Counted from the stretch's first letter, positions 1 to 5,732 are shown. The stretch is 5,737 bases of DNA from DATEPR01 sp036279295 (GCA_036279295.1 DASUJK010000139.1:1-5737), one strand, 5' to 3'. The notes: generated from the sequence alone by a model not told the origin. Translations and numbers: made by a program.

Positions 1-275
1 GTGTTCGGGTCGGTGAACACGGCGGCGTAGTTGTGGAACCCGACGAACGAGCCGCCGGACCTGTCGAACAGGCTGCGCACGATCGAGTACACCACCGGGT
101 ACCCGATGAACACGGCCAGCAGCAGCACGGCGGGTGCCAGGTACAGCGTGGTCAGCCACTTCGGCGTGTCCGACCGGCCGTCCGTGCCGCGACGGCGGCG
201 GGACGCGGGCCGGGTGGCCTGCCCGGGGGGCAGGCCACCGCCGGAGTCCTCGCCGAGCGTGACGAGCTGTGTCAC
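1..275 (-). CDS. Sugar ABC transporter permease, MalF/AglF-type (5' part only, runs off left edge)
   Basis: Inner-membrane permease subunit that would form half of the channel of the sugar importer encoded by the next two genes. Only the first 91 codons are present, about a third of a usual 290-340 aa permease. A hydrophilic, Arg-rich cytoplasmic leader (residues 1-40, with RRRR at 26-29) is followed by a first membrane segment at about 43-63 (LYLAPAVLLLAVFIGYPVVY) and then a typical post-TM1 stretch, RSLFDRSGGSFVGFHNYAAV. The YLAPA...YP..Y pattern and the following 'VGF.NY..VFTDP' are hallmarks of the MalF/AglF family. The GTG at 275 is chosen because it lies 13 bp after the binding-protein stop with a purine-rich GAGGCAGGG just upstream, and there is no ATG or GTG between it and TM1. 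A perfect hairpin covers codons 13-21. The second permease (MalG/AglG-type) would be expected beyond the window. The family is fairly certain; the substrate is inferred. Confidence 0.92.
   Translation of the reverse strand, partial: MTQLVTLGEDSGGGLPPGQATRPASRRRRGTDGRSDTPKWLTTLYLAPAVLLLAVFIGYPVVYSIVRSLFDRSGGSFVGFHNYAAVFTDPN
213..239 (-). promoter_or_regulatory. Perfect 12-bp-arm hairpin in the start of the permease gene
   Basis: The arms GGTGGCCTGCCC (213-224) and GGGCAGGCCACC (228-239) are exact reverse complements around a 3-nt loop, giving a very stable GC-rich stem in the mRNA. It begins 49 nt after the binding-protein stop and 36 nt after the permease GTG, covering permease codons 13-21 exactly. 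No U-tract follows, so it is not a classical terminator. Its position between binding-protein and permease genes is where importer operons often carry structures that protect the upstream mRNA or dampen permease expression. That role is inferred; the pairing itself is seen directly. Confidence 0.6.
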
Positions 276-288
276 GACGAACCCTGCC

Positions 289-1614
289 TCACGAGGTCGT
301 GTAGTCCTTGGTGGCGTCGGCTTCCAGCTTCTGCTCGGTGCCCGCGATGTCGTTCGGGTTGGCCAGGAAGCCCTGCAGGTCCTTCCACTCGCCGGAGCCC
401 TTGGTCGCGCCGAACGTCGGCGGGGCCTGGTCGGACATGTCGAACACGACGTTGTTGCCGGCCGAGCGGATCTGCTGCTCCATCGTGCGGGTGATGTCGT
501 TCGGGTAGTCCGACAGCGGGATGTCCTTGTTCGGGGACAGGAAGCCACCGGTCTGCGCGAAGACGGCACCGGCCTGCGGGGTGGCCAGGAAGTTCATCAG
601 CGCCATCGTCGCCTTGTCGTTGGTGAACGCCACCGCGGCGTCACCACCGCTCTCCACACCACCGGGCGAGCTGCCGACCTGCGGGAACGGGAACAGCTTG
701 GCGTCAGTGCCGACCACCGACTTGGTGCTGGACTGGATCGCGGTGGCCACGAAGTCACCCTCGTAGACCATGGCCGCCTTCGGCTTGGCCTCGAACGCGT
801 TCACCACCGACGTCGGGAAGTCGATCTGCAGCGCACCGCTGTTGCCGCCGTTGATCAGCCGGTTCTGCTTGAAGTAGGACTGGAGCATCTGCAGCGCGGT
901 GGTCACCGTCGGGTCGGTCCAGTGCAGCTGGTGGGCGGCCAGCTTGTTGTAGTTGTCCACACCGGCCGTCTGGAGGTAGATCTGCTCGAACCAGTCGGTG
1001 AGCACCCAACCGTCGGCGGCACCGATGGACATCGGCGTGACACCGGCGTCGGCCAGCTCACCGGACAGCGTCACGAACTGCGCCCACGTCTTCGGCGGCT
1101 GGGCGCCCACCGAGTCGAAGGCCTTGGTGTTGTACCAGACCACCGACTTGTCGGCGGCGTCGAAGTACACGCCGTACGGCTTGCCGTTCACAGTGGCGAA
1201 CTGACTCCACGCGGCGGCCTGGTGGGCGGCCACGGTCTGCTGCACGTTGGCCGGCAGCGGCTGCAGCGCGCCCTCCTTGGCGAACTGCGCGATCGAGCCG
1301 GGCTGGGCGAGGAATGCGATGTTCGGCGGGTTCTTGCCGGCGATCTTCGTCTGGAGCACCGTGGGCAGGTTGTCGCCGTCGGACGTGAACACCACCTTGG
1401 CGCCGGTCTGCTTCTCGAAGACCGCAAGGACCTTCTCGAAGTCCTTCTGCTCGTCGCCCGACCACACCCCGGCGACCTGGATGGTCTGGCCCTTCAGGCT
1501 CTGGCTGTTCGTATTCGGTGTCGAGCTGGACGACGACGAGCCGGAGCCACAGGCGGCCAGGCTCAGCGCCAGGACACCGGTCGCTGCCGCGATCGTCAAA
1601 CCTCTGCGGTACAT
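289..1614 (-). CDS. Sugar ABC transporter substrate-binding lipoprotein, AglE-like
   Basis: Extracytoplasmic binding protein that captures a carbohydrate and delivers it to the membrane permeases. The 441 aa length is normal for the family (about 400-450). Residues 1-21 form a lipoprotein signal peptide (MYRRGL, hydrophobic core, lipobox LAAC) with Cys22 as the lipidation site, followed by a Ser-rich flexible linker (about 23-39). The mature part starts with LKGQTIQVAGVWSGDE, then a 'GNPPNIAFLAQPG'-like segment (seen as AGKNPPNIAFLAQPGSI), 'GKPYGVYF....KSVVWYN.KAF', 'PKTW..F' and 'DGW..TDWFEQIYLQTAG'. From memory these match the alpha-glucoside binding protein AglE of the COG1653 group better than MalE or UgpB. 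Start ATG 1614 has a strong Shine-Dalgarno (GAGGAG) 7 nt upstream, overlapping the stop of the ATPase gene. It lies 11 bp after the ATPase gene and 13 bp before the permease gene. The family is secure; the alpha-glucoside substrate is an inference. Confidence 0.95.
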   Translation of the reverse strand: MYRRGLTIAAATGVLALSLAACGSGSSSSSSTPNTNSQSLKGQTIQVAGVWSGDEQKDFEKVLAVFEKQTGAKVVFTSDGDNLPTVLQTKIAGKNPPNIAFLAQPGSIAQFAKEGALQPLPANVQQTVAAHQAAAWSQFATVNGKPYGVYFDAADKSVVWYNTKAFDSVGAQPPKTWAQFVTLSGELADAGVTPMSIGAADGWVLTDWFEQIYLQTAGVDNYNKLAAHQLHWTDPTVTTALQMLQSYFKQNRLINGGNSGALQIDFPTSVVNAFEAKPKAAMVYEGDFVATAIQSSTKSVVGTDAKLFPFPQVGSSPGGVESGGDAAVAFTNDKATMALMNFLATPQAGAVFAQTGGFLSPNKDIPLSDYPNDITRTMEQQIRSAGNNVVFDMSDQAPPTFGATKGSGEWKDLQGFLANPNDIAGTEQKLEADATKDYTTS

Positions 1615-1620
1615 CGATGT

Positions 1621-1627
1621 ACTCCTC
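1621..1627 (-). promoter_or_regulatory. Strong ribosome binding site of the binding-protein gene, overlapping the ATPase stop
   Basis: Reading the minus strand, TGAGGAGT contains the TGA stop of the ATPase gene (1628-1626) and the GAGGAG Shine-Dalgarno (1627-1622), 7 nt before ATG 1614. This is the best ribosome binding site in the transporter operon. It fits high-level, possibly translationally coupled synthesis of the binding protein. Confidence 0.8.
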
Positions 1628-2852
1628 AGTCGTTCCAGATTGACGACCCGGACTCCGGATCGAAGAAATGCAGTCGTGCGGTGTCCACGCGCACGGTGAC
1701 CGCCTGGCCCTCGAACACCCTCGTCCGGGGGCTGAACCGGCCGACCAGCGTGGTCACGTCGTTTCGAGACGCCTCGGGCAGCGCTACGGTGAAGCCCTCG
1801 TCGGCCAGTTCCTCGGTCTCCGCGGTGCGCGCGGGGCGGACCTGGACCGGGAAGTGCACCAGCACGTCCGAGCCCATGGCCTCGACGAGATCGGCGGTCG
1901 CCTTGAGCACGAAGCCGTCCTCGGTGCCCGCGATGTCGGCGTCCTCCATGTCCTCGGGGCGGATGCCGACGACGATGTCCTTGCCGACGTAGGCCTTGAG
2001 CGCCGGCCGGTCGTAGAGCACCGAGTCGGGCAGCATCAGGCGTTGGCTGTCCAGCACCGTCCAGTAGTGCCCGAGATCGTCGGTCTCCAGGCGGCCGGCC
2101 AGCACGTTCATCCCCGGCGAGCCGATGAAACCGGCGACGAACAGGTTCACCGGCCGGTCGTAGAGCTCCTGCGGCGGGCCGACCTGCTGCAACACACCCT
2201 TGCGCATCACAGCCACCCGATCACCCAGCGTCATCGCCTCGGTCTGGTCGTGGGTGACGTAGACCGTGGTGACACCGAGGTCGCGCTGAATCCTGGCGAT
2301 CTGCGCGCGCATCTGGACCCGCAGCTTCGCGTCCAGATTGGACAGTGGTTCGTCCATCAGGAATGCCTGTGGTTCCCGGACGATCGCCCTGCCCATCGCG
2401 ACGCGCTGCCGCTGGCCGCCGGACAGGTTCTTCGGCTTGCGGTCCAGGTGCTCGGTCAGTTCCAGCACCTTGGCCACTTCGCCCACCCGCCGCTTGATCT
2501 CGGCCTTGGGCAGCTTACGCAGAGTGAGCCCGAACGCGATGTTGTCATAGACGTTCAAATGCGGATAGAGGGCATAGGACTGGAACACCATGGCGACGTC
2601 CCGATCCCGCGACGGCACGCGGTTGACGACTTTGTCGCCGATGCGGACCGTACCCTCGCTGATCTCCTCAAGACCGGCGATGATCCGCAGCGCGGTTGTC
2701 TTCCCGCACCCCGAAGGCCCCACGAGCACCAGGAACTCACCGTCCTGGATCTCCAGATTGAGATCCTCGACGGCTCTGGTGCCGTCTGCATATACCTTGC
2801 CCAAACCGTCGAGCACTATTGCGGACACGGGCAGAATCGTATGAGTCGGCAC
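1626..2852 (-). CDS. Carbohydrate ABC importer ATPase, MalK/MsiK/UgpC family
   Basis: Cytoplasmic ATPase that powers sugar import. From the GTG at 2852 it is 408 aa, with the full nucleotide-binding domain followed by the C-terminal OB-fold (TOBE) regulatory domain of the MalK type (about 245-400). Visible motifs are Walker A GPSGCGKT (45-52), Q-loop Gln91 in VFQSYALYPHL, signature LSGGQ (143-147), Walker B FLMDEP (164-169, catalytic Glu168), D-loop SNLD (171-174) and switch His201. All catalytic residues are intact. The start is uncertain. Family members usually begin close to the motif IVLDGLGKVY, so GTG 2828 (400 aa, MSAIVLDG...) fits homology better. GTG 2852 is kept because a -10-like element lies just upstream; neither start has a clear Shine-Dalgarno. 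It is the first gene of the operon, 11 bp before the binding-protein gene. Similar ATPases in actinomycetes can serve several sugar importers, so a shared role is possible. Confidence 0.96.
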   Translation of the reverse strand: MPTHTILPVSAIVLDGLGKVYADGTRAVEDLNLEIQDGEFLVLVGPSGCGKTTALRIIAGLEEISEGTVRIGDKVVNRVPSRDRDVAMVFQSYALYPHLNVYDNIAFGLTLRKLPKAEIKRRVGEVAKVLELTEHLDRKPKNLSGGQRQRVAMGRAIVREPQAFLMDEPLSNLDAKLRVQMRAQIARIQRDLGVTTVYVTHDQTEAMTLGDRVAVMRKGVLQQVGPPQELYDRPVNLFVAGFIGSPGMNVLAGRLETDDLGHYWTVLDSQRLMLPDSVLYDRPALKAYVGKDIVVGIRPEDMEDADIAGTEDGFVLKATADLVEAMGSDVLVHFPVQVRPARTAETEELADEGFTVALPEASRNDVTTLVGRFSPRTRVFEGQAVTVRVDTARLHFFDPESGSSIWND

Positions 2853-2861
2853 CCGAAAAGA

Positions 2862-2867
2862 ACCTTA
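2862..2867 (-). promoter_or_regulatory. Candidate -10 element for the sugar transporter operon
   Basis: On the minus strand this reads TAAGGT, matching the actinobacterial TANNNT -10 pattern, inside the most AT-rich patch of the divergent region. It ends 9 nt before GTG 2852, so a leaderless or very short-leader mRNA is possible. That would fit the missing Shine-Dalgarno. No convincing -35 is visible: the hexamer 17 bp upstream is TTAGTG. Prediction by eye only. Confidence 0.35.
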
Positions 2868-2915
2868 AATGCCAGCGGCGGTTCCACTAATTCGCCACCC
2901 GACCGACGGGTAAGA

Positions 2916-2932
2916 TCACCGAGAGGTCACGG
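2916..2932. promoter_or_regulatory. Candidate response-regulator binding site: two TCACSG repeats 11 bp apart
   Basis: TCACCG (2916-2921) and TCACGG (2927-2932) are direct repeats whose starts are 11 bp apart, one DNA turn, as expected for an OmpR-family dimer bound head to tail. A weaker copy, CCACCC (2895-2900), lies 21 bp further upstream. The same stretch also forms an inverted repeat, CACCG/CGGTG (2917-2921 and 2930-2934). The site lies 39 bp before the regulator's own ATG, so autoregulation is a reasonable guess; it could also influence the divergent importer operon. Short motifs of this kind can occur by chance. Confidence 0.3.
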
Positions 2933-2958
2933 TGGTTCCGGGCCATCCCCCGGTTCTC

Positions 2959-2964
2959 TACCGT
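2959..2964 (+). promoter_or_regulatory. Candidate -10 element giving a leaderless response-regulator mRNA
   Basis: TACCGT fits TANNNT and ends exactly 6 nt before ATG 2971, the spacing that would place +1 on the A of the start codon. No Shine-Dalgarno is present upstream of this ATG (only GTGAG), so leaderless translation is plausible. The -35 position (TTCCGG, 2936-2941) is poor. The alternative TAAGAT at 2911-2916 would give a leader of roughly 50 nt. Confidence 0.35.
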
Positions 2965-2970
2965 GAGTTC

Positions 2971-3657
2971 ATGCACGAGATCCTGCTGGTCGAGGACGAC
3001 CCCGCGGTTCAGGCTGCGCTGGTCCACGCGCTGACCGACCGCGGCTTCGCGGTGGTGCCCTTGGGCACGGCCGTGGACGCGTTGCGTTCGGTCGCCGAGC
3101 GGGTCCCGGACATCGTCATCCTCGACCTCGGGCTGCCGGATCTGGACGGCGGCGCCGCGCTGCGGATGCTGCGTGGCATCACCAACGTACCCGTCATCAT
3201 CGCCACCGCCCGGGGCGACGAGCGCAGCGTCGTCGATCTGCTCAACGCGGGCGCCGACGACTACGTGGTCAAGCCGTTCTCCAGTGAACAGCTCGTGGCC
3301 AGGATCACCGCGCTGCTGCGCCGTACCGCCCGACAGGACGACGACGACTCCGGTCTGCTCGAAGTCGGCGGCCTACAGGTCGACGTACGCCAGCGGGTGG
3401 CCAGACTGGACGGGCGTGACCTGGGTCTGAACCGCCGCGAGTTCGACCTGCTCGCCTACCTCGCCGCCCGGCCCAATGCCGTGGTCACCCGGCGCGACCT
3501 GATCCACGACGTGTGGCGGCAGCGGCACGTCGGCGACGACCAGACGATCGACGTGCACGTGTCGTGGCTGCGCCGCAAGCTCGGCGAGAGCGCAGCCCAC
3601 CCGAAGTACCTGCACACCGTCCGCGGGGTCGGCCTGAAGCTGGTAGCGCCCGGGTGA
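2971..3657 (+). CDS. Two-component response regulator, OmpR/PhoB family
   Basis: DNA-binding transcription regulator switched by phosphorylation from the kinase encoded immediately downstream. Protein of 228 aa, the usual length. The receiver domain (about 2-118) has the acidic pair Asp9-Asp10, phospho-acceptor Asp52 in DIVILDLGLPD, switch Thr79 and Tyr98, and Lys101 in the VKPF motif. An acidic linker (QDDDDSG, 122-128) joins the C-terminal winged helix (about 130-226), with recognition helix near 191-204 (QTIDVHVSWLRRKL) and the terminal wing YLHTVRGVGLKL. ATG 2971 is chosen over the in-frame GTG at 2932 because MHEILLVEDD is the canonical receiver start and the extra 13 residues (MVPGHPPVLYREF) look like translated leader. 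Its stop overlaps the kinase start by 4 nt. Target genes are unknown; the divergent importer operon and itself are candidates by position only. Confidence 0.95.
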   Translation: MHEILLVEDDPAVQAALVHALTDRGFAVVPLGTAVDALRSVAERVPDIVILDLGLPDLDGGAALRMLRGITNVPVIIATARGDERSVVDLLNAGADDYVVKPFSSEQLVARITALLRRTARQDDDDSGLLEVGGLQVDVRQRVARLDGRDLGLNRREFDLLAYLAARPNAVVTRRDLIHDVWRQRHVGDDQTIDVHVSWLRRKLGESAAHPKYLHTVRGVGLKLVAPG

Positions 3658-5084
3658 ACCGGACGTTCCTGCGTGCCACCCTGCTGGCGGCGACCGCGGC
3701 CGTCCTGGTCCTGCTGGTCATGTTCGGTGTGCTGGAGTGGCGGGAGCTGGACACGACCGCGACCGAGTCGGCCGACCAGCAGGCCAAGGCCGTCGCCGGT
3801 GCGGTCGTGGGGCCGGCGACCGGGGTGGTGGATGTCGACCTGATCCGGGTCGCGATCGGCAGGACGCGGGCCGGCTCCGCCGGCAACCTCGCCGTCTACC
3901 TGCCGGCCGGGCGGACCGTCGGTGCCGGGCACGCGGCCGCGGCCGACGTGACCTCGGTGGCCCGCACCGGCACCGCTGGCACGTTCCCGGCGGTGGGTGG
4001 CAACGTCGTGCTCGACCCGGCCGCCCTGCCGAACGGCTCGATCGCCGTGGTCGAGGTGTACGTCGGGCGCTGGTCGGTGCTCGGGCCGTGGCTGCGCGCG
4101 ATGGCGCTGATGCTGGCGGCCGGCCTGCTGGCCACCGGCGTCGCCGCGCTGGTCGGCCAGCGGCGGACCCGACCACTGATCGACTCGATGCGCACGATCG
4201 TGGCGGCGGCGGCCACCATCGGCCAGGGCCGGACCGGTGTGCGGATCCCACCCAGTGGTGCCGCCGAGGTGAACCAGTTGATCGAGACGCTGAACCAGAT
4301 CTCGGCACGGGTCGAGCAGTTGATCGCGAGTGAACGCGACTTCGTCGCCGACCTGTCGCACCGCCTGCGTACCCCGCTGACCGCGTTGCGGCTGGACTCG
4401 GAGTCCATCGGCGAGGGGCCCGTCGCCGAGCGGGTGCGGCACGCGGTGTCCGCGCTGGAGGCCGACGTCGACGACCTGATCCGGACCGCGGCCGAGGCGA
4501 CCCGCCGGCAGGCGGCCAGCTGCGACCTCGGCAAGGTGCTCAAGGACCGGATGGCCTTCTGGTCCACGCTGGCCGAACACCAGGGCCGGGGCTGCGAGTT
4601 CACCTGCGACGCGGACGAGGCCCCGGTCGGGCTGCCGGACAAGGACGTCGGCGCTGTGGTCGACTCACTGCTGGGCAACATCTTCCAGCACACGCCGGCC
4701 GGCACCCCGTTCGCGGCGTCCGTGGTCCGGTACGCGGGGTGGGTGACGCTGGTGGTCGAGGACGCCGGTCCCGGCATCGCGGACAGCGAGGTCGCGCTGC
4801 GCCGGGGCGCCAGCAGCCGGGGCTCCACCGGGCTCGGTCTGGACATCGCGCGGCACGCCGTGGTCACCACCGGCGGCACGATCCACGTCGACCGGGGCCG
4901 CCTGGGCGGCGCCCGGATCCGGCTGCGATTCGCCGAGGCGGGCTCCCGGCACGACCATCCGGCGCCCAGGGCGTGGCGGCTGTGGTCGCACTCCGCGGAT
5001 CTGCCCGCCCAGCAGCTGACGGCCGGGCGGGCAGCGGACGGTAGTGCTCAGGCGGTCGGCGAACAGGAAGTCGAACCGACGTAG
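3654..5084 (+). CDS. Two-component sensor histidine kinase (HAMP-HisKA-HATPase)
   Basis: Membrane sensor that autophosphorylates and passes the phosphate to the upstream-encoded regulator. Protein of 476 aa from GTG 3654, which overlaps the regulator stop as GTGA, implying translational coupling. Order of parts: TM1 about 8-27, extracytoplasmic sensor region about 28-146 with no recognised fold, TM2 about 148-168, HAMP about 169-222, HisKA with phospho-His236 in DLSHRLRTPLTAL, then the ATPase domain with N-box Asn342 (LLGNIFQHTPAG), G1 box DAGPG (370-374) and G2 box GLGL (393-396). His236 is followed by Arg rather than the canonical Glu/Asp; Thr240 (H+4) is kept. The catalytic domain ends near residue 429, and a 47-residue Arg/Ala/Gln-rich tail with no recognisable domain follows. 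The tail's coding DNA contains a hairpin and overlaps the convergent gene by 37 bp. The signal sensed cannot be told from sequence. Confidence 0.94.
   Translation: MNRTFLRATLLAATAAVLVLLVMFGVLEWRELDTTATESADQQAKAVAGAVVGPATGVVDVDLIRVAIGRTRAGSAGNLAVYLPAGRTVGAGHAAAADVTSVARTGTAGTFPAVGGNVVLDPAALPNGSIAVVEVYVGRWSVLGPWLRAMALMLAAGLLATGVAALVGQRRTRPLIDSMRTIVAAAATIGQGRTGVRIPPSGAAEVNQLIETLNQISARVEQLIASERDFVADLSHRLRTPLTALRLDSESIGEGPVAERVRHAVSALEADVDDLIRTAAEATRRQAASCDLGKVLKDRMAFWSTLAEHQGRGCEFTCDADEAPVGLPDKDVGAVVDSLLGNIFQHTPAGTPFAASVVRYAGWVTLVVEDAGPGIADSEVALRRGASSRGSTGLGLDIARHAVVTTGGTIHVDRGRLGGARIRLRFAEAGSRHDHPAPRAWRLWSHSADLPAQQLTAGRAADGSAQAVGEQEVEPT
5001..5034 (-). terminator. Terminator-like hairpin between convergent genes, inside the kinase 3' end
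   Basis: CTGCCCGCCC (5001-5010) and GGGCGGGCAG (5025-5034) are a perfect 10-bp inverted repeat with a 14-nt loop. It begins 13 nt past the stop of the minus-strand secreted-protein gene, the right place for its terminator. No T-tract follows on either strand, so it would be a U-less hairpin of the sort often proposed in actinomycetes. On the plus strand it lies within the kinase tail, about 50 nt before the kinase stop, so it could not act as a normal post-stop terminator for that gene. Confidence 0.55.
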
Positions 5085-5719
5085 ACGTCACCGCTCATCG
5101 GGGTGGTGTTCTTCGGGGTGCCGTTCGGGAACAGCTGGATGTGCACCATGTTCAGCGTGATGCTGCCGTCGTTCGGGCTGGGCAGGATCACCTCGTTGAG
5201 GATCACGTTGGCCAGCAGCCTGCCGTTGGCCGCCTTCACCGCGACCTTGTAGTTGTTCGGGATCTGCTTGGGCACGGTGATCCCGGTGAGGCCGCTGAAC
5301 TGCCAGGATGCGTTGGTGCCGCCCTGGGTGGCCGCACAGGTGACCTGGTAGCTGGCCACCTTGATCGTCGGGCCGCCGTAGTCGGTCAGCGCGGACAGCG
5401 TGAACTTGGTGCCGTTGGCCGTCGACGTGCTGGTGTGCTTCTTCTTGTCGGTGCTGCACGACGACGTCGAGCTGCCGAAGCGGACGATCCGGTTCTTGCT
5501 GGCGCCGTTGGACGATCCGTTCTTCGGGCCGGTCAGGCTGCACGGGCCGACCGGGGCCACCGGGATGGTCTTGCCGTTGCGCACCACCGACGCCGAACCG
5601 GCCGATGCCACTCCCGCGGCTGTCGCGTGGGCAGCCGATGCCGACGTGAGTCCGGCGAGCAGACCCGCGACAACCACTGCCCCCACGACCGCCGATTGAA
5701 ACGCTCTGGTGCCGTGCAT
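5048..5719 (-). CDS. Secreted protein, choice-of-anchor P-like
   Basis: Predicted exported 223-aa protein of unknown function. A Sec signal peptide covers about residues 1-29/32 (MHGTR, hydrophobic VVGAVVVAGLLAGL, then small residues ending ASA or AHA). There is no lipobox, no C-terminal LPXTG and no second membrane segment, so it is probably released or loosely wall-bound. The mature chain is rich in Ser, Thr, Asn and Gly and has four cysteines (60, 88, 128, 219), probably in disulfides. The C-terminal half (about 118-219), with 'YQVTCAAT', 'VILNEVILP', 'GSITLNMVHI' and 'GDVYVGSTSC', resembles from memory the actinobacterial choice-of-anchor P family ('LNEQ...ITVNALHV...DVVIGSA..C'). A basic patch, DKKKH (91-95), is unusual. 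ATG 5719 is supported by the Shine-Dalgarno AAAGGGGG. The gene converges on the kinase and overlaps its 3' end by 37 bp. Export is confident; the family call is moderate. Confidence 0.88.
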   Translation of the reverse strand: MHGTRAFQSAVVGAVVVAGLLAGLTSASAAHATAAGVASAGSASVVRNGKTIPVAPVGPCSLTGPKNGSSNGASKNRIVRFGSSTSSCSTDKKKHTSTSTANGTKFTLSALTDYGGPTIKVASYQVTCAATQGGTNASWQFSGLTGITVPKQIPNNYKVAVKAANGRLLANVILNEVILPSPNDGSITLNMVHIQLFPNGTPKNTTPMSGDVYVGSTSCSPTA

Positions 5720-5724
5720 GTCGG

Positions 5725-5732
5725 CCCCCTTT
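5725..5732 (-). promoter_or_regulatory. Ribosome binding site of the secreted-protein gene
   Basis: On the minus strand, AAAGGGGG lies 5 nt before ATG 5719, a good match to the anti-Shine-Dalgarno sequence that fixes this start. The promoter would be beyond the right edge of the window. Confidence 0.75.

Larger units (their letters stand above)
2853..2970. promoter_or_regulatory. Divergent intergenic control region (sugar importer / two-component system)
   Basis: 118 bp separate GTG 2852 (minus) from ATG 2971 (plus), and both promoters must lie here. It is less GC-rich at the left end (GAAAAGAACCTTAAATG, 2855-2871). A nine-base direct repeat, GGCGGTTCC at 2877-2885 and GGTGGTTCC at 2931-2939, recurs with one mismatch. 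A short inverted repeat, CCGGG (2938-2942) with CCCGG (2949-2953), sits just ahead of the regulator start. An upstream plus-strand TAAGAT (2911-2916) is an alternative -10. I see no clear LacI-type palindrome. Confidence 0.6.

Noticed and set aside
31..1992. A 653-codon open frame on the plus strand across the permease, binding-protein and ATPase genes
   Set aside because: It is antisense to three convincing genes. Its product is Arg/Gly/Val/His-rich with no domain, as expected from high third-position GC on the opposite strand.
2860..2884. GAACC/GGTTC inverted repeat as a possible operator of the sugar operon
   Set aside because: Arms are only 5 bp with a 15-nt gap and do not extend; compatible with chance.
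1668..2966. A 432-codon plus-strand open frame opposite the ATPase gene
   Set aside because: Shadow of the ATPase coding sequence; the product is low-complexity with many His, Gln and Arg and no recognisable motif.
2932..2970. N-terminal extension of the response regulator from GTG 2932
   Set aside because: The added 13 residues do not belong to the receiver fold, ATG 2971 gives the canonical start, and the region overlaps likely promoter elements.
3513..3653. Upstream in-frame extension of the kinase into the regulator gene
   Set aside because: It overlaps the regulator's DNA-binding domain in another frame and encodes an Arg-rich stretch. GTG 3654 with the 4-nt overlap directly precedes TM1.
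3456..4580. A 374-codon minus-strand open frame opposite the regulator and kinase genes
   Set aside because: Antisense to two genes with complete catalytic motifs; composition (Arg/Gly/His-rich) marks it as a GC shadow.
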